A stretch of 64,000 bases of DNA from Kineobactrum salinum (GCF_010669285.1 NZ_CP048711.1:2666001-2730000); one strand, 5' to 3'. Counted from the stretch's first letter, positions 53,987 to 63,873 are shown. The notes: generated by a model from the letters alone, not told the origin. Numbers and translations: made by a program.

Positions 53987-54356
53987 TTTACTGATTACCG
54001 ATTCCTCATTCCTCTCTTTCATCACTATCAGATTCAAGCGCTTTGCAGACAGAGTGTTTGAATCTGGTTTTAACAACCGGACCGTTCTTTAACAAGGTAA
54101 ATCAAGCTGAGTCTAAGAATTGTAACCTGGCACTGTGACTTCTTCGTGAAGTGGCACGTGACGGGAGCAATTCAAAGATATTGTTCTGGATGCGCTTTCA
54201 ATTCGGCGTATCCAAACGAGTTGTACAAACACTGTGACTTAAGCGTCACAACATCCGGCGGGTGTGGGCTTTGATCGGCCTGCATCTCATAAGTACCTGA
54301 CATACGCACAAGGGTGTCAGGGAACTGTCTCTTTGAACAGATAACTTTGGTTATAT
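53987..54356 (+). other. 16S-23S spacer with second boxA and pre-23S stem left arm
   Basis: No gene. GTTCTTTAACAA (54084-54095) is a boxA-like antitermination element. From 54344, ACTTTGGTTATATGG leads into the 23S 5' end and pairs with GACCATATAACCAAGT at 57455-57470, forming the pre-23S processing stem. Confidence 0.6.
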
Positions 54357-54898
54357 GGTCAAGCGACTAAGCGCATACGGTGGATGCCTTGGCAGTCAGA
54401 GGCGATGAAGGACGTAGTAGCCTGCGAAAAGCTTCGGGGAGTCGGCAAACAGACTGTGATCCGGAGATGTCCGAATGGGGAAACCCACTCAGTGTAAGCT
54501 GGGTATTCTTAACTGAATCCATAGGTTAAGAAGGCGAACGAGGGGAACTGAAACATCTAAGTACCCTCAGGAAAAGAAATCAATTGAGATTCCCTCAGTA
54601 GCGGCGAGCGAACGGGGAACAGCCTGCAAGTGATAGCAGTGCGGTTAGTGGAACGGTCTGGAAAGTCCGGCGATAGAGGGTGATAGCCCCGTACACGAAA
54701 ACCGCGTTGTGATACTGAGCTTGCGACAAGTAGGTCGGGACACGTGTTATCTTGACTGAAGATGGGGGGACCATCCTCCAAGGCTAAATACTCCTGACTG
54801 ACCGATAGTGAACCAGTACCGTGAGGGAAAGGCGAAAAGAACCCCGGAGAGGGGAGTGAAATAGATCCTGAAACCGTATGCGTACAAGCAGTGGGAGC

Positions 54899-54945
54899 CC
54901 GACCACTCAATCACTTTGGTGATTGAAGAGTGATTGAGTGGTCGG
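54899..54945 (+). other. Helix-25 extension in 23S rRNA
   Basis: A perfect 17-bp stem (54899-54915 with 54929-54945) closed by a 13-nt loop. In E. coli and Pseudomonas this hairpin has only a short stem of about six pairs. Small for a classic IVS; it could be a stable enlarged helix. Confidence 0.7.
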
Positions 54946-55556
54946 GTGACTGCGTACCTTTTGTATAATGGGTCAGCGACTTATTGTTTGTAGCGAGCTT
55001 AACCGCATAGGGGAGGCGTAGGGAAACCGAGTCTTAATAGGGCGACCACAGTTGCAGGCAATAGACCCGAAACCGGGCGATCTATCCATGGCCAGGCTGA
55101 AGGTTGGGTAACACTAACTGGAGGGCCGAACTCACTAATGTTGAAAAATTAGGAGATGAGCTGTGGATCGGAGTGAAAGGCTAATCAAGCCCGGAGATAG
55201 CTGGTTCTCCTCGAAATCTATTTAGGTAGAGCGTCGTGTCTTACCCTGGGGGGTAGAGCACTGTTTGGGCTAGGGGGTCATCCCGACTTACCAACCCCAT
55301 GCAAACTCCGAATACCCAGGAGTACAATCACGGCAGGCAGACGGCGGGTGCTAACGTCCGTCGTCGAGAGGGCAACAACCCAGACCGCCAGCTAAGGTCC
55401 CCAATACCAGTTAAGTGGGAAACGATGTGGGAAGGCTTAGACAGCTAGGAGGTTGGCTTAGAAGCAGCCATCCTTTAAAGAAAGCGTAATAGCTCACTAG
55501 TCGAGTCGGCCTGCGCGGAAGATTTAACGGGGCTAAACTGGTAACCGAAGCTGCGG

Positions 55557-55736
55557 ATGCGTGCATTTCACTTAAACCTATTCAAGACGCTTGTCGTCAG
55601 CTGCCGAAGGCAGGTGACGACCAAGCCCCCCGAACGTTGAATCGGCCGGGGTCTTGGTAGAGGACATTAATTTGCGAAGCAAATTATTGACTTGAATCCA
55701 GGAGCGTAGCGAGTGGGTTTAAGGAAATGCACGCAT
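55557..55736 (+). other. Helix-45 insertion in 23S rRNA, IVS-like
   Basis: About 180 bases replace the short helix-45 tip. The ends pair over 13 bp, ATGCGTGCATTTC (55557-55569) with GAAATGCACGCAT (55724-55736), and continue with CTTAAACC/GGGTTTAAG. Inside are ATTCAAG/CTTGAAT and three further hairpins, two closed by GAA (GCCGAAGGC, GCGAAGC). No reading frame of note. Confidence 0.8.
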
Positions 55737-55899
55737 GGTAGAGGAGCGTTCTGTAAGCCGTTGAAGGTGAATCGTGAGGTTTGCTGGAGGTATCAGAAGT
55801 GCGAATGCTGACATGAGTAACGATAAGGGGGGTGAAAAACCTCCCCGCCGGAAGATCAAGGTTTCCTGCGCAACGCTAATCGGCGCAGGGTGAGTCGGC

Positions 55900-55932
<33 letters not shown>

Positions 55933-56439
55933 GAAACGGGTTAATATTCCCGTACTTTTTCATAATGCGATGGGGGGACGGAGAAGGCTAGGCCAGCGCG
56001 GCGATGGTTGTCCGCGTTTAAGGTTGTAGGCTGGTTGCTTAGGTAAATCCGGGCGACTAAGGTCGAGAACTGATGACGAGTGTCACTGCGAGGTGACGCG
56101 AAGTGGTTGATGCCCTGCTTCCAGGAAAAGCCTCTAAGCTTCAGTTATGAAGGAACCGTACTGTAAACCGACACAGGTGATCAGGTAGAGAATACCAAGG
56201 CGCTTGAGAGAACTCGGGTGAAGGAACTAGGCAAAATGGTACCGTAACTTCGGGAGAAGGTACGCCGGTTTGGGTGAAGGGACTTGCTCCCCTAGCCTGG
56301 GCTGGCCGAAGTGACCAGGTGGCTGCGACTGTTTATTAAAAACATAGCACTGTGCAAACACGAAAGTGGACGTATACGGTGTGACGCCTGCCCGGTGCCG
56401 GAAGGTTAATTGATGGGGTTAGCTTCGGCGAAGCTCTTG

Positions 56440-56533
<94 letters not shown>

Positions 56534-56939
56534 CGATGGCCACACTGTCTCCACCCGAGACTCAGTGAAATTGAAATCGCTGTTAAGATGCAGTGTACCC
56601 GCGGCTAGACGGAAAGACCCCGTGAACCTTTACTATAGCTTCACACTGGACTTTGACCTTACTTGTGTAGGATAGCTGGGAGGCTTTGAAGCGTTGGCGC
56701 TAGCCAGCGTGGAGCCAACCTTGAAATACCAGCCTGGTAATGTTGAGGTTCTAACTCAGATCCGTGATCCGGATCGAGGACAGTGTGTGGTGGGTAGTTT
56801 GACTGGGGCGGTCTCCTCCTAAAGAGTAACGGAGGAGCACGAAGGTGCGCTAATCACGGTCGGAAATCGTGAGGTTAGTGTAAAGGCACAAGCGCGCTTG
56901 ACTGCGAGTCTGACAAGACGAGCAGGTACGAAAGTAGGT

Positions 56940-57015
<76 letters not shown>

Positions 57016-57044
57016 ACCGCCCAAGAGTTCACATCGACGGCGGT

Positions 57045-57087
<43 letters not shown>

Positions 57088-57089
57088 CC

Positions 57090-57122
<33 letters not shown>

Positions 57123-57290
57123 TGGTACGCGAGCTGGGTTTAGAACGTCGTGAGACAGTTCGGTCCCTATCTGCCGTGGGCGTTGGAGAATTGAGGGAAG
57201 CTGCTCCTAGTACGAGAGGACCGGAGTGGACGAACCTCTGGTGTTCGGGTTGTCACGCCAGTGGCATTGCCCGGTAGCTACGTTCGGACA

Positions 57291-57324
<34 letters not shown>

Positions 57325-57683
57325 CTCCCAAGATAAGTTCTCCCTGGGGACGTTGATCCCCCTGAAGGGCCGTTGAAGACTACAACGTTGATAGGCTGGG
57401 TGTGGAAGCACGGTAACGTGTTGAGCTAACCAGTACTAATTGCCCGTGAGGCTTGACCATATAACCAAGTGATTTGCGTGACGCAGTAAGGTCACGAGAG
57501 AGCGCTGGGTGTTGTGATTGAGTCACAGTGAGACGAGTAGCAAGAGGCCATTGGCTGTGTAGCCGGTGGCAGACGAAAGTCAGTACAGCGCGTGAACAGT
57601 GGTATCAGCTTGATTTACCCCCCTATTTGACAAGACGACGGCGGCGCAAAGCGCGCGTAAGACCGGACTCGGTCAAGCCAGTT

Positions 57684-57802
57684 TGCCTGGCGACCATAGA
57701 GCGTTGGAACCACCTGACCCCATCCCGAACTCAGTAGTGAAACGACGCATCGCCGATGGTAGTGTGGGGTCTCCCCATGTGAGAGTAGGTCATCGCCAGG
57801 CT
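57684..57802 (+). rRNA. rrf: 5S ribosomal RNA
   Basis: About 119 bases. TGCCTGGCGACCATAGAGCG at the 5' end pairs with CGCCAGGC at the 3' end; the internal ACCCCATCCCGAACTCAG is standard. The 57461-57683 spacer before it holds the right arm of the pre-23S stem and no gene. Confidence 0.96.
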
Positions 57803-57811
57803 TTAATACCC

Positions 57812-57844
57812 AACCCCGTGGTTCGCTGAGCCACGGGGTTTTTT
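57812..57844 (+). terminator. Rho-independent terminator of the rRNA operon
   Basis: AACCCCGTGG (57812-57821) and CCACGGGGTT (57831-57840) form a 10-bp stem with a nine-base loop, followed by a run of T. Ten bases after 5S. Confidence 0.92.
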
Positions 57845-57908
57845 ACATTTGGGGTGCAGATCAGGGGTGCCTTGCACGATTGCCGGAACATTCTGATAAA
57901 CTGCTCCA

Positions 57909-58322
57909 ATGCTTGAAATTACCCCCGCGATTGTACTGCCACTGGATGAGATTGAGCTGACTCCAATCCGGGCGCAGGGCAGTGGCGGCCAGCACGTGAA
58001 CAAGGTTTCCACGGCTATTCACCTGCGCTTCGACAGTCAGGCTTCGTCGCTGTCGGAGGCAGTGCGGGAAGCGATAATCAGGAGTCGTGACAGGAGGGTC
58101 TCGGCGGAGGGTGTGGTCACCATCAAGGCGCAGCGGTTCCGGAGTCAGGCACGCAACAGGCAGGATGCGCTGGAGCGATTGGCTGCGCTCATTCGCGCCA
58201 GTTGCCAGCCGCCGAAGGCCCGCGTGCCGACGCGACCCACCCTGGCGTCGAAGAAGCGGCGTCTCAACGATAAAAAAAGCCGAAGTGGTCTCAAGGCGCT
58301 GCGCCGGAATGTGGACAGCTGA
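57909..58322 (+). CDS. arfB: Alternative ribosome-rescue factor B (peptidyl-tRNA hydrolase)
   Basis: 137 residues, the usual length. ArfB (YaeJ) frees ribosomes stalled on non-stop mRNA. The RF-1-like domain has the catalytic GGQ in AQGSGGQHVNKVSTAIHLRF near residue 27, and the C-terminal basic tail (TRPTLASKKRRLNDKKSRSG) that enters the mRNA channel is present. The next gene overlaps its 3' end by 14 bp. Confidence 0.95.
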   Translation: MLEITPAIVLPLDEIELTPIRAQGSGGQHVNKVSTAIHLRFDSQASSLSEAVREAIIRSRDRRVSAEGVVTIKAQRFRSQARNRQDALERLAALIRASCQPPKARVPTRPTLASKKRRLNDKKSRSGLKALRRNVDS

Positions 58323-59283
58323 ATTGCCAGCTCGCGCCCTCGCCGTTTGTTTTGTGGGTCTGTTGTTGCCGCTGGTCGCCGCTGCGGCGTCGTCGTCGGG
58401 GCAAGCAGCGGTCTTGTCCCGGTTTGACCGTGCGGCCCTGGCTCTGCAACAGGCCTCGCCTGAGGCCCGCACCAATTTCGCCCGGGTCGCGCTGCTGCAG
58501 CTGGTCGAAATCTATCTCGCTGAAGCAGATCTCGCCCGCAGCGAGGCCCGCGGGCAGGCACCGGATTCACGCCTGCGTGGCTGGTCACTGGCGGTAGACC
58601 GCTATGCCAGGCAGTTGCTGCTGGTACACGAGGACGTGGCGGCGGGTGTACCGGTGTCTGTACTGGCTCATCCCGCGGGAGATATCGCGATCAGCGCAGC
58701 CGGACGGCCGGTGATTGTCAGTCATCCCCGCCAGGATCAACAGCCGGCACTGGAGCAGGCGATACTGGCGGATTTCTGTGCTGTAGAAGATTGCCAACTA
58801 CTGCTGGCCGGACAGCAGGCAGACCGCGAGCCAGTGCCGCTCAGCGCCGCAAGCGGGGCCCGCCACTGGACCTTTTCCGAAGCCGGGCCCCGCTGTTCCC
58901 GGCGGGGTCTCAGTGTCCAGTTCGCGGCATCCGGTGAACTGCCCAGGCAGCGGATGCTGTGCCGGCAGCTGTTTGCAGAGCTCGATGCACTGGTGGCAGA
59001 GCTGCGCTGGCAGCGGCGCCACGGTGTGAGGCCGGACTGGGCCGCCTTGTCGCTGTCCGCCATACCCAATCAACCCCGGCACATGCTCCGGCTCAACGAT
59101 GCGGGCGACAGTCTGCTGCTGAGCTTGCCGCTACTACACGGCACCCCCGGCCTGCTGACCAGCCTGCAAGGCTGGTTGCACGCCAACAGTGAGGGGGCGC
59201 CGGTGCCCGCACTGCTGCTGTCGGCCACGGAGCTGGGCTGGGAGGCGGCCGGCGCCGTTTACAGCACGTCGCCGGATCCCTAG
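58309..59283 (+). CDS. Exported protein of unknown function
   Basis: 324 residues from ATG 58309, which overlaps arfB; TTG 58324 is an alternative. A signal peptide (ALAVCFVGLLLPLVAAAA) is followed by a helical segment with RFDRAALALQQASPEARTNFARVALL and LVEIYLAEADLARSEARG, then a mixed domain with paired cysteines (FCAVEDC, RCSRRG, MLCRQLF). I do not recognise a family. It is periplasmic by inference. 35 bases separate it from the fusion gene at 59319, so the two are probably co-transcribed. Confidence 0.65.
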   Translation: MWTAELPARALAVCFVGLLLPLVAAAASSSGQAAVLSRFDRAALALQQASPEARTNFARVALLQLVEIYLAEADLARSEARGQAPDSRLRGWSLAVDRYARQLLLVHEDVAAGVPVSVLAHPAGDIAISAAGRPVIVSHPRQDQQPALEQAILADFCAVEDCQLLLAGQQADREPVPLSAASGARHWTFSEAGPRCSRRGLSVQFAASGELPRQRMLCRQLFAELDALVAELRWQRRHGVRPDWAALSLSAIPNQPRHMLRLNDAGDSLLLSLPLLHGTPGLLTSLQGWLHANSEGAPVPALLLSATELGWEAAGAVYSTSPDP

Positions 59284-59318
59284 AATCACCGGCTTTTACC
59301 CCCAGACAGGCAGCTCCG

Positions 59319-61142
59319 ATGACTGATGACAGATCCGGCCCCCAGGCAATGGACAGCGAACCCATGTACGCGCTGGAGGACTGTGACAGCCTGCCGGTGA
59401 CCGGCGGTGTGCTGTTGGTCGCCAAAGCCACCGGTGCCCGCGTTACCGTGATGCAGGAGGTGGCGATGGCATTGCAGCATTGCGCGCCATTTCGCACCCT
59501 CGACGGCCATGCCCGCCACCTGGTAGCCGTGTTTCCCCAGCTTGGCGGTAACGTCGAAGACGCGCTGCGGGTGCTCAGGCACGTGCAGGATGCGGGCTTG
59601 CTGCTGCCGGCCGCTGACATCTGCCAGCGGGTGAATGGTCCGGTGGACGCAAACGCCGAACTGGACCGGACGGTGGTCTGCATCATCACCTGTGACCGGC
59701 CCGCCGCGGTAGAGCGACTGCTGGAGTCCCTGCTTCGCGGTGCCAGGCTGGCCCGTCACAAAAAGCTGTACTTGATTGACGACTCGCGGGAGGCGGCACA
59801 CTGTGCGGCCAACGAGGAGGCTGTGCAGCGCTTCAATCTGCTCAGCCCGACAGGCATGAGCTATATCGGCCCGGTGCAGCAGCAGGCGCTGCTCGGCTTT
59901 GTGATCGAGCGTCTGCCACAGAGGGAGGAGGCGATCCGCTTCCTGCTGGACCGGTCGCAATGGCAGGGGCTCGCCAGTTACGGCCGGGCCCGCACCCTGG
60001 CGCTGTTGTTGACGGTCGGCGAGCGTTGTATCGTGATGGATGATGACGTGCTGTGCGCGGCCTACAGGCTGCCCCAGCAGCACGGCGAAGTGACTTTTGG
60101 CAACGGCCAGCGCGAGGCCGATTTTTTCCGCGATACACAGGACTGGCAGCAGCAGGTTTCGCCGCTGGAGACCGACCCCCTGGCCGGCCATGGCAGCTGC
60201 CTGGGGTTGAATCTGTCGGCTGCCCTCGGGGCCCTGGGTTGTGAGACGCTGACTCCCGGGCATCTGGCTGATGGCAACGCAATCTGGTACCGCGACATCC
60301 ATGCCGCCAGTCCGGTGCTGATTACCCAGTCGGGCAGTCTGGGGGATCCCGGAACCGCCACCAATGGCTGGCTGCCGAACCTGCAGCCGGTGTCGCTGCA
60401 GCGCATGCTGCGACGGCCCGGGGGTCTGTTCCAGGCGCTTTCCCAGCGCCACAACTGGCTTGGGCAGCCACAGCCCACGTTCACCAAGCGGGGTTCCATG
60501 TCGCAGCTGACCGGCCTCGACAATCGCCATGTCCTGCCGCCGTATTTTCCCGTACTGAGGGGCGAAGACCAGTTATTCGGCACGATGACGGACATCCTGT
60601 ATCCGGACTCCCTGTCACTGGAATACAACTGGTCGGTGCCGCATCTGCCGCTGGAAGAACGGCGCGGCAATGGCGCCGGGGATGCTACCGTGCCCCGGGG
60701 CGGACTGTCATTGCTGGAGGGCTTCCTGTCCGGTGCCCGCTGCGCGGACGCCGGACCGGGAGTGACCACGCGCATGGAACGGCTGGCCTGCCGCCTCGAC
60801 GAACTGGCCGAGCTGTCCACCTCCGGCCTGCAGGCGCAGTTTCGTACGGCACTGCTGAGAGCCCAGGCGCTGCATCTGCAGACCCTGGGCGATCGCCTGC
60901 GGGATTCCGCCAGCCTTGACGCCGACTGGCAAAGCTACCTGCAGGACAATCAGCAGGCCTGTATCCAGGCCATGCAGGAAGTGCCGGGGCTGGCCCGCTT
61001 GCCCGGTGTGCCGCGCGGGCTGGACGAAGAAGCCATTGCCGCGGGCATTCGCTCACGGGCCGCCGGTTTCGGCGCGGCCCTGCGCGCCTGGCAGGATTTG
61101 CGCAGCGTATCGGCGACGGCGGCCATGGAGCTTTTCGGCTGA
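59319..61142 (+). CDS. PqqD-like domain fused to a GT-A glycosyltransferase-like domain
   Basis: 607 residues; a second in-frame ATG is at 59349. Residues about 16-97 look like a PqqD-type peptide-binding domain: two strands (VTGGVLLVAKATGARVTVM), then helices and the ending ALRVLRHVQDAGLLL. From about residue 117 a GT-A fold seems to follow: RTVVCIITCDRPAAVERLL, a DxD-like metal site in RCIVMDDDVLCA (240-243) and RGEDQLFG (414-420), which fits the catalytic-acid region of family 2 enzymes. The last 150 residues are helical. No family name can be given. Both domain calls are pattern recognition, not alignment. Neighbours: the exported protein upstream and c-di-GMP genes downstream. Confidence 0.6.
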   Translation: MTDDRSGPQAMDSEPMYALEDCDSLPVTGGVLLVAKATGARVTVMQEVAMALQHCAPFRTLDGHARHLVAVFPQLGGNVEDALRVLRHVQDAGLLLPAADICQRVNGPVDANAELDRTVVCIITCDRPAAVERLLESLLRGARLARHKKLYLIDDSREAAHCAANEEAVQRFNLLSPTGMSYIGPVQQQALLGFVIERLPQREEAIRFLLDRSQWQGLASYGRARTLALLLTVGERCIVMDDDVLCAAYRLPQQHGEVTFGNGQREADFFRDTQDWQQQVSPLETDPLAGHGSCLGLNLSAALGALGCETLTPGHLADGNAIWYRDIHAASPVLITQSGSLGDPGTATNGWLPNLQPVSLQRMLRRPGGLFQALSQRHNWLGQPQPTFTKRGSMSQLTGLDNRHVLPPYFPVLRGEDQLFGTMTDILYPDSLSLEYNWSVPHLPLEERRGNGAGDATVPRGGLSLLEGFLSGARCADAGPGVTTRMERLACRLDELAELSTSGLQAQFRTALLRAQALHLQTLGDRLRDSASLDADWQSYLQDNQQACIQAMQEVPGLARLPGVPRGLDEEAIAAGIRSRAAGFGAALRAWQDLRSVSATAAMELFG

Positions 61143-61257
61143 AGTTGTGGCACTCTGGGTGCAGGGATTCATCAGTCGGGAGTTATGCGGGGCTCCGGTT
61201 TGTATTACGATGTCTGTCCCCCCCTTTCAATGATCAGCGGGGCTGATTTGCCGCCAT

Positions 61258-62490
61258 ATGCTCGAAATCGTCAAAATTGCCACCTCCGATCTTGAGATTG
61301 GCATGTTCGTCTCCAGTCTGGACCGGCCGTGGCTCGAAACGCCGTTTGCGCTGCAGGGGTTCCAGGTAAGCAGCGAAAACGACATTCAGATCCTGCGTCG
61401 CTATTGCCAGTACGTCTACGTCGATGTCGAGCAAAGCCGCCACAGTGGGACGCCGTTAGAGCGCAGCATCAGCTCACAGCGTCCTCGCGTTCCGAAAGCC
61501 AAGCTGTTCCCCAACCGCAAGCTGAAGACTTATCAGGACCAGGCATACTGGAAGGAGGAATACCCGAAGGCGGAAACAGCGGTCAGGGAACTTGCCTCGG
61601 GCGTGGAGAATATCTTCCGGCAGGTCAGCGATGGCGCAGCACTGGACGTGGTGCGGGTAAAGCGGTCGGTGGAGCCCATGATCGACAGTATCTCCCGCAA
61701 TCCGGATGCCTGTATCTGGCTGGCGCGCATGAAGCAGCAGGACGAATATACCTATCAGCATTCACTGGCGGCTTCAATTTGGGCCGTGGCCCTGGGACGT
61801 CAATTGGGGCTGCCGCGTTCGGACCTCCGTTCGCTGGCGATAGGAGGCCTGCTGTTTGATGTCGGCAAACTGCGGGTGGACCCCGCGTTGCTCGCCGCGG
61901 ACCGGAAACTGGAGCCGCATGAATGGGAGGCGGTGCGCGAGCATGTCCGCTATGGGGTGGAGATGATCGGCGAAACCGGACTGATGAATACCGATGTGAT
62001 CGACATGGTGACCCACCATCACGAGCGTCACAATGGTTCAGGGTATCCCCAGGGCCTGCAGGGCGATGCCATTCCCGTGTTCGCTCGTATTGCCGCAATC
62101 GTGGATTGCTACGACGCGATTACAACCCATCGCAGTTATGCCCGGGCCATTTCGCCATCGACCGCTATCAAGATGCTGTATGATGCCAAGGACACGGATT
62201 TCCAGGCAGAACTGGTGGAGGAGTTTATCCAGGCTGTCGGTATTTACCCTGCCGGTACGCTGGTGGAACTGTCTTCGGGAGAGGTCGCGGTGGTGGTGGC
62301 GGAGTACCGGACCCGCCGTTTGCGTCCCCGGGTCATGGTATTGCTGGATGCCGACAAGAATCCCTTCGCAGAGATAAAAACCCTTGATCTGCTGCACGAA
62401 ACCCACGCCGCCAATGGCGAGCCGCTGGATATAGTCAACAGCCTTGAACCCGGTGCCTTCGGGATCAACATGTCCGGCATCCAGCTCTGA
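61258..62490 (+). CDS. DUF3391/HD-GYP domain protein with altered HD motif
   Basis: 410 residues. An N-terminal DUF3391 domain (about 5-120) precedes an HD-GYP domain (about 140-325), whose active members hydrolyse c-di-GMP. Present: His in YTYQHSLAAS (168), HHHERHNGSGYPQGLQGD (253-270) with the GYP triad, and VDCYDAITTHRSYA. But the HD motif reads GGLLFDVGK, with Phe200 where the metal-binding His should be. Activity may be lost or changed; a binding role is possible. It is followed 33 bases later by an EAL gene. Confidence 0.88.
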   Translation: MLEIVKIATSDLEIGMFVSSLDRPWLETPFALQGFQVSSENDIQILRRYCQYVYVDVEQSRHSGTPLERSISSQRPRVPKAKLFPNRKLKTYQDQAYWKEEYPKAETAVRELASGVENIFRQVSDGAALDVVRVKRSVEPMIDSISRNPDACIWLARMKQQDEYTYQHSLAASIWAVALGRQLGLPRSDLRSLAIGGLLFDVGKLRVDPALLAADRKLEPHEWEAVREHVRYGVEMIGETGLMNTDVIDMVTHHHERHNGSGYPQGLQGDAIPVFARIAAIVDCYDAITTHRSYARAISPSTAIKMLYDAKDTDFQAELVEEFIQAVGIYPAGTLVELSSGEVAVVVAEYRTRRLRPRVMVLLDADKNPFAEIKTLDLLHETHAANGEPLDIVNSLEPGAFGINMSGIQL

Positions 62491-62523
62491 TGCTACGTCC
62501 TCCCTCTTTTGCCGTATCCAGCA

Positions 62524-63819
62524 ATGTCTGATGTTCTGCATCTGGTGCCCCGCGGGGAATTTCTCGAAGTCCTGGGTGGCGCGGTTGATCATGCCCGGGA
62601 AGGGGAGGAGCACCTGGGTCTGTTGCTGGTCGACCTCGGCAACCTGGCTGCCATCAATCATCGCCATGGCTACGACATCGGTGACGGCCTGCTGAGGGAA
62701 GCCGGAAGCCAACTGCTGGCGGTGGGAAAACTGCCTGACACGGTTTTCCGTATCAGCAGCCACACGTTTGCCTTCCTGCTGCGACAACTGAACAATCCTG
62801 CCTTTATCGCCCTCGCAGTCAATCGGATTCAGCGCCTGCTGGATGAGTCCCTGTATATCGATGCCGATATGCTGCCGGTGGCAGTGAAGATCGGGTTGAC
62901 GGTGAACCGGGCCGGCCGGCAGCCGGCCCACGCGATGTTGATGTCCGCCGAGGCCAGCCTGTCCCAGGTGAAACGCGGCAGAGCGCTGCAGATAGATGAG
63001 TTGATTGCCGAGGAGGCTCCACGCCAGCGGAATCTGGTGCTGGAACAGCAGTTCTCGCAGGCGCTGTACGATAACGACTTCGAGCTTTACTTTCAGCCCA
63101 AGATAGATCTTCGCAGCGGTCAGGTTTGCGGTGCCGAGGCGCTGCTGCGCTGGTCCTTGCAAGGTTACGGCTCGGTCCCCCCTGAGCAGATCGTCCAGAT
63201 GGCGGAGACCTCTGGCCAGGGCTATGAACTGGCGCATTGGGTGGTCAACCGCGCCCTGCGTTATCTACGGGAGTGGCGCGGATCCTGGGAGCTGCCGCTG
63301 GCGGTGAATATCCAGGCAGGCCTCGTGAATCACCCGGACCTGGCCAACATGATCCAGGGCGCGCTGGCGATCTGGGGTGCGAGCCCGGCGATGTTGGCGG
63401 TAGAGATTACCGAGGACGCCATCATAGAGGACAAGGAGGCCGGCTTTTCCTGTCTCAAGCAGTTGCGCGCCCTGGGTTTGCAGTTGTCCATCGACGACTT
63501 CGGCACGGGCTATTCTTCACTGTCCTACTTCAGGCATATCCCCGCCACCGAATTGAAGATAGACAAGTCCTTTATCAGCCGCCTGCTGGGTGATGAGCAG
63601 GAGCGGGCGCTGGTCCGCATTATTGTCGATATCGCGCACCTGTTCGGACTGACGGTGGTGGCAGAAGGCGTGGAGGACAGTGCGACGCTGGAGGCCTTGC
63701 GTGTCCTCGACTGTGATGTGGTCCAGGGCTACTTCTTTGCGAGACCATTGCCACCACAGGAACTGCTGGACTGGTATGCGAAGCGGCGAGGCGCCGCACT
63801 CGACGATACCAGGTCCTGA
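62524..63819 (+). CDS. EAL-domain protein with degenerate GGDEF domain
   Basis: 431 residues from ATG 62524; TTG 62509 is also in frame. The first half (about 10-165) has the GGDEF fold, but the signature is replaced by SSHTF (about 78-82), so no cyclase activity is expected. The EAL domain (about 172-425) looks active: GAEALLRW near 203, VEITEDAII, SIDDFGTGYSSLSYF, ELKIDKSFI, VAEGVED and QGYFFARPLPP. Probably a c-di-GMP phosphodiesterase with a regulatory GGDEF-like part. Likely in one operon with the HD-GYP gene. Confidence 0.9.
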   Translation: MSDVLHLVPRGEFLEVLGGAVDHAREGEEHLGLLLVDLGNLAAINHRHGYDIGDGLLREAGSQLLAVGKLPDTVFRISSHTFAFLLRQLNNPAFIALAVNRIQRLLDESLYIDADMLPVAVKIGLTVNRAGRQPAHAMLMSAEASLSQVKRGRALQIDELIAEEAPRQRNLVLEQQFSQALYDNDFELYFQPKIDLRSGQVCGAEALLRWSLQGYGSVPPEQIVQMAETSGQGYELAHWVVNRALRYLREWRGSWELPLAVNIQAGLVNHPDLANMIQGALAIWGASPAMLAVEITEDAIIEDKEAGFSCLKQLRALGLQLSIDDFGTGYSSLSYFRHIPATELKIDKSFISRLLGDEQERALVRIIVDIAHLFGLTVVAEGVEDSATLEALRVLDCDVVQGYFFARPLPPQELLDWYAKRRGAALDDTRS

Positions 63820-63873
63820 AGCCCGTATTGCGTCAGCAGCGAAGCTCGAAACCCTGAACTGGACTCATTCGCC

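Noticed and set aside
54899-54945. Rho-independent terminator within 23S
   Set aside because: The hairpin lies in the helix-25 position of rRNA, lacks a T-tract, and conserved 23S sequence continues on both sides.
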